Positions 61,401 to 64,000 of a DNA stretch of 64,000 nt are shown here, in pieces. How positions within the stretch are numbered: position 1 is the stretch's first letter; every line of letters begins with the position of its first letter. This DNA is from Campylorhamphus procurvoides (lineage: Eukaryota; Chordata; Aves; Passeriformes; Dendrocolaptidae). The notes beneath the pieces were generated by a model. The model did no database searches and was not told where the DNA came from. It was given only the letters and a program-made list of their open reading frames with translations. The translations under genes were made by a program, and so were the position numbers. The DNA lies in NCBI GenBank assembly GCA_013396655.1, contig WBMV01005073.1, forward strand, positions 1 to 64,000, in the 5' to 3' direction.

Positions 61401-64000
61401 CTGCAGGGATGTATTTCTAATATGACTTCCTGTACTGCAAGGCTAGCAGGGTGGAAGGAACTGTTTTTCCCAGGTCTGTTAAGGACTCTAGAGATGGATG
61501 TCCTGAAGGAGCTGGTTCCTGCTGCCTGTCTCTGTTGGCAGCACCTCATTTCTGCTTACAATGGCAGCTCATTGCCAAGGCTAAGAGCAAAGCAGTGAAG
61601 AAGGGAATTGCTTATCAATTTGGGCAGTGCAACTTCTTTGTGTCAACTCCCTACATGGAAAGGGGCTGTGTTCAGGCACATGATGCTTTGTGTCAAACAG
61701 CGGATAAAAATCACACAGACGGGTGCAGGACTGAATGCAGACGTGGGTTGCAGGGCTGTGCTGAATACCTGCACTTGTGTAGTGAGGGGCTTAGCCAGGA
61801 GCACAGCAATGCCAAGGAAGGGGATGTGCCCTTAGCTGGAGCTGGCCAGCTGAGCTAGATCACCTTTGACGATTGCAATGAGGAGCCAGCTAGCTGGGTT
61901 TTAATAGGGTGTAGGTGTAGCCAGTGCTATACAGATCAACAAACAGGCTTAAGATCAGGGAAGGCAAAACATAAGGCTTTCCTTTAGTTTGCATATCCTT
62001 CTCACCCCACCCCTTCTCTGAAATAAATAGTGCTTCGTAGCATTTTTTAGAAGTGTAACATCAGCCCATGCATGGACGGACATATGAAGGTTCAGAAACA
62101 GAGAGCAGGCACTACTTTTTGTGGAGCCTGCTAGCAAGGAACATGAGAGGTGTTTTGGAGGAGTGTCACATACGAGGATTTCTATATACCTCTAACTTGA
62201 GGCATATAGGGATAACTTTCAGGCACAAGCACACCAGGTCACAGCTGAAGCAGTGAAGTAAGTCTGACAGGCTCTTGGATAAAGAGAAGATCTCTGCGGG
62301 GTGTTCAATTCTCTTTTAAAGGTTACATTCCCCTCAAAAGGTTGTGTTTGCAAATGAAAACAAAGACATTAGCAGGGTGATGGCTTAAATGCTAGGTGCT
62401 TCTTCAAGCAAATAAGCATACTTATCTGTACCAGAAGTTATTTAAATACTTAGAAAATAAGGAAGTGCAGGTCTAACTTAGGGTGATACAGCTAGTGTAT
62501 TATCACTAATCTTCAGAAAGAGCCCATAGCTCCTTAGAAGTTTTCTGTATGTTCCTATTTCCCAGAATATGTACAGTATTTGCCTCATTGTTAGCAAAGA
62601 CCTAGTTTCAGCTGCCACATAAATCACAGGAAATAGCTGCAAAGATGAGAGTCATCCCTGCTAAAGATACTTTCCCCTCTTTCTTTCTGGCATGTGTTTG
62701 TTCTCCTGCCTTATTTCATGACAGTTTATTCATTGCCTGTTTATAGTAAAGAGAGATCAAATTATTTAAAAATAAGTATCTTCTTTGAAGAAGGGTCAAA
62801 GAGAGTCCCAACCTCTGCCATCAGCAGAGGCAATTCTGTTGCATTCTAAGAATCTTCTTTTAATGGTCATTCTCATAAAAAAACCCACTGTTTTCCAAAA
62901 CTATTGATACTATTTGTCAGGACCATCATAATTTGAAAAAGCAAGAGGCTAAGCAGCATTTGAAATCTGAAAGTGCTGCTCCATGGTCAGGCTATTTTAG
63001 GAAAGCATTGCAATAGCCCTTGAGTATGACAACTGAATGCAGCTTTTATTCCTCTCAGAGGCTTCTGCAGCTCTTGCTCACGATTTACAGAAATGGAAGC
63101 CAGATGCTGATAGCTTGACTTTGATTAAAGGTGGCCAGTCAAGCTCTCTGGATTAATGAAGTTGACATCAGAACCATAACTTTGTTTAAAGTCAGCCGAG
63201 ATGGGTTATCTATCAGGTTGGAGACCTCCGAGGTACCCCTTGTAGGATCTGTGTAGACAACTCTGAAATCTCATGCCCACGTAATACATGCTGGGCATTA
63301 GAGCATGCAGGTAGGCTGAGATAGAGCTCGGGCTCATGACACTAGATTTTAGAGTCTGGAGAACTGCGAAGGACAGAAGTTGTTGTTCATTGTTCCAGCC
63401 TACCCTGTGGCTGCTCCATTCAAGTGCAGTGCTTGAGCACTGGTGTTGTACATGTGCTGGGGATCACAAATGTGGTACACTGTGTGTGCTTCAGCAACCA
63501 GCACCTTGTTAGCAATGAAAAGATTTCTTACAGCTCGTGCCTGAAAGCAAAAGGGCAAGTGGCGGCAGCTTCTGTTGTCTGTGGCCTCCCTTGCTCCTGA
63601 GGCCTCATTGTTCCAAAGACTACCCCAGGTATGAATGGAAACCTCACAACTTTTGTAGAATCTGCAGTGGTTAGTATTTCTTTATTCTCCAAGAACCTCT
63701 AAAGTAATTTCCAATGCCATACTGTCTGTAGAACTTTTTTGGTTTTAGTTTTGTTTTAGTTCCTAGTTTCATTGCTTCTTTCCCTATAACCACTTATCCC
63801 TTCCCTTTGCCCCCACATGTCACCATCCCCATCCCTGCTAATGTGTTAGGGAGTTACGGTTGCTGCAGTATAATGAATAGACAAATCTCGGAAAGCTACA
63901 CCAAGAAAATACATATTCAATGTGCCTGAAATTGGCATGAGGTCTGTTTTTAGTTTCCTCAGAGACCACATGTTTTTCCTTTTATCTAGAAGGCACTATA
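54987..64000 (+). CDS. SLC22A3: Organic cation transporter 3 (OCT3), 5′ part only
   Basis: Extraneuronal monoamine and organic cation transporter of the plasma membrane. Only exon 1 and part of intron 1 are in the window. The N-terminus MPSFDE…GEFGRFQ is typical of SLC22A3 rather than A1/A2. It is on the + strand, divergent from SLC22A2, as in mammals. I searched the remaining 8.6 kb by eye for an exon 2 (F-D/N-L-V-C…GYIADR) and found none, so intron 1 exceeds the window. Confidence 0.94.
55401..64000 (+). other. SLC22A3: SLC22A3 intron 1 (incomplete)
   Basis: No further exon, RNA gene or clear transposon was recognised. Frames such as 58903–59325, 59593–60009 and 61451–61858 have no family features. 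The sequence continues beyond the window. Confidence 0.6.

Noticed and set aside
61451..61858. 135-codon open frame in SLC22A3 intron 1
   Set aside because: No family resemblance or promoter context; it lies inside an intron with similar frames on both strands.
55401..64000. SLC22A3 exon 2
   Set aside because: Looked for the F-D/N-L-V-C…GYIADR exon between an acceptor and donor and saw none.
1..64000. CRISPR arrays, bacterial operons, tRNA or rRNA genes
   Set aside because: No regularly spaced direct repeats, prokaryotic gene packing or RNA-gene signatures; the window is vertebrate nuclear DNA.

Overview
The window is vertebrate nuclear DNA, most likely from a bird. It has GT–AG introns, CR1-type LINE 3′ ends carrying the 'ATTCTATGATT' tail, a retroviral LTR, and exons that translate to recognisable vertebrate proteins. 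The order and orientation are those of the amniote IGF2R–organic cation transporter cluster: IGF2R(+), SLC22A1(+), SLC22A2(−), SLC22A3(+). Species cannot be read from the sequence.

Layout. 1–2633 is an intron of IGF2R holding the 3′ part of an endogenous retrovirus (LTR 2138–2477, sense orientation). 2634–6129 holds the last five IGF2R coding exons (end of the lumenal domain, membrane span, sorting tail), followed by a long 3′UTR. 10057–18862 is a complete 11-exon organic cation transporter, 554 codons with all exon phases joining, assigned SLC22A1 by position. 33156 back to about 23500 is its inverted paralogue, assigned SLC22A2. Its exons 1–10 are intact and match the + strand copy exon for exon in length, but its last exon looks damaged. 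33157–54986 is a gap of about 22 kb in which I see no gene, only CR1 pieces and simple repeats. 54987–55400 is exon 1 of SLC22A3, preceded by a CpG-rich promoter. The rest of the window is its first intron.

How the genes relate. IGF2R sorts lysosomal enzymes and is linked to the transporters only by position. The three SLC22 genes encode 12-span facilitative transporters of organic cations. The A1/A2 pair is tail to tail, and its exons carry two tracts of near-perfect identity in an otherwise diverged background, the mark of gene conversion. Both A1 and A2 have an HNF1-like element about 110–125 bp upstream of the ATG. SLC22A3 instead has a CpG-island promoter.

Most unusual points: (1) the probable loss of a normal exon 11 in the SLC22A2 copy, with substitutions at four otherwise conserved positions; (2) conversion tracts between the inverted paralogues; (3) a sense-oriented LTR with TATA box and poly(A) signal 156 bp upstream of an IGF2R exon. 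I did not find a wholly new system. All comparisons were made by eye.
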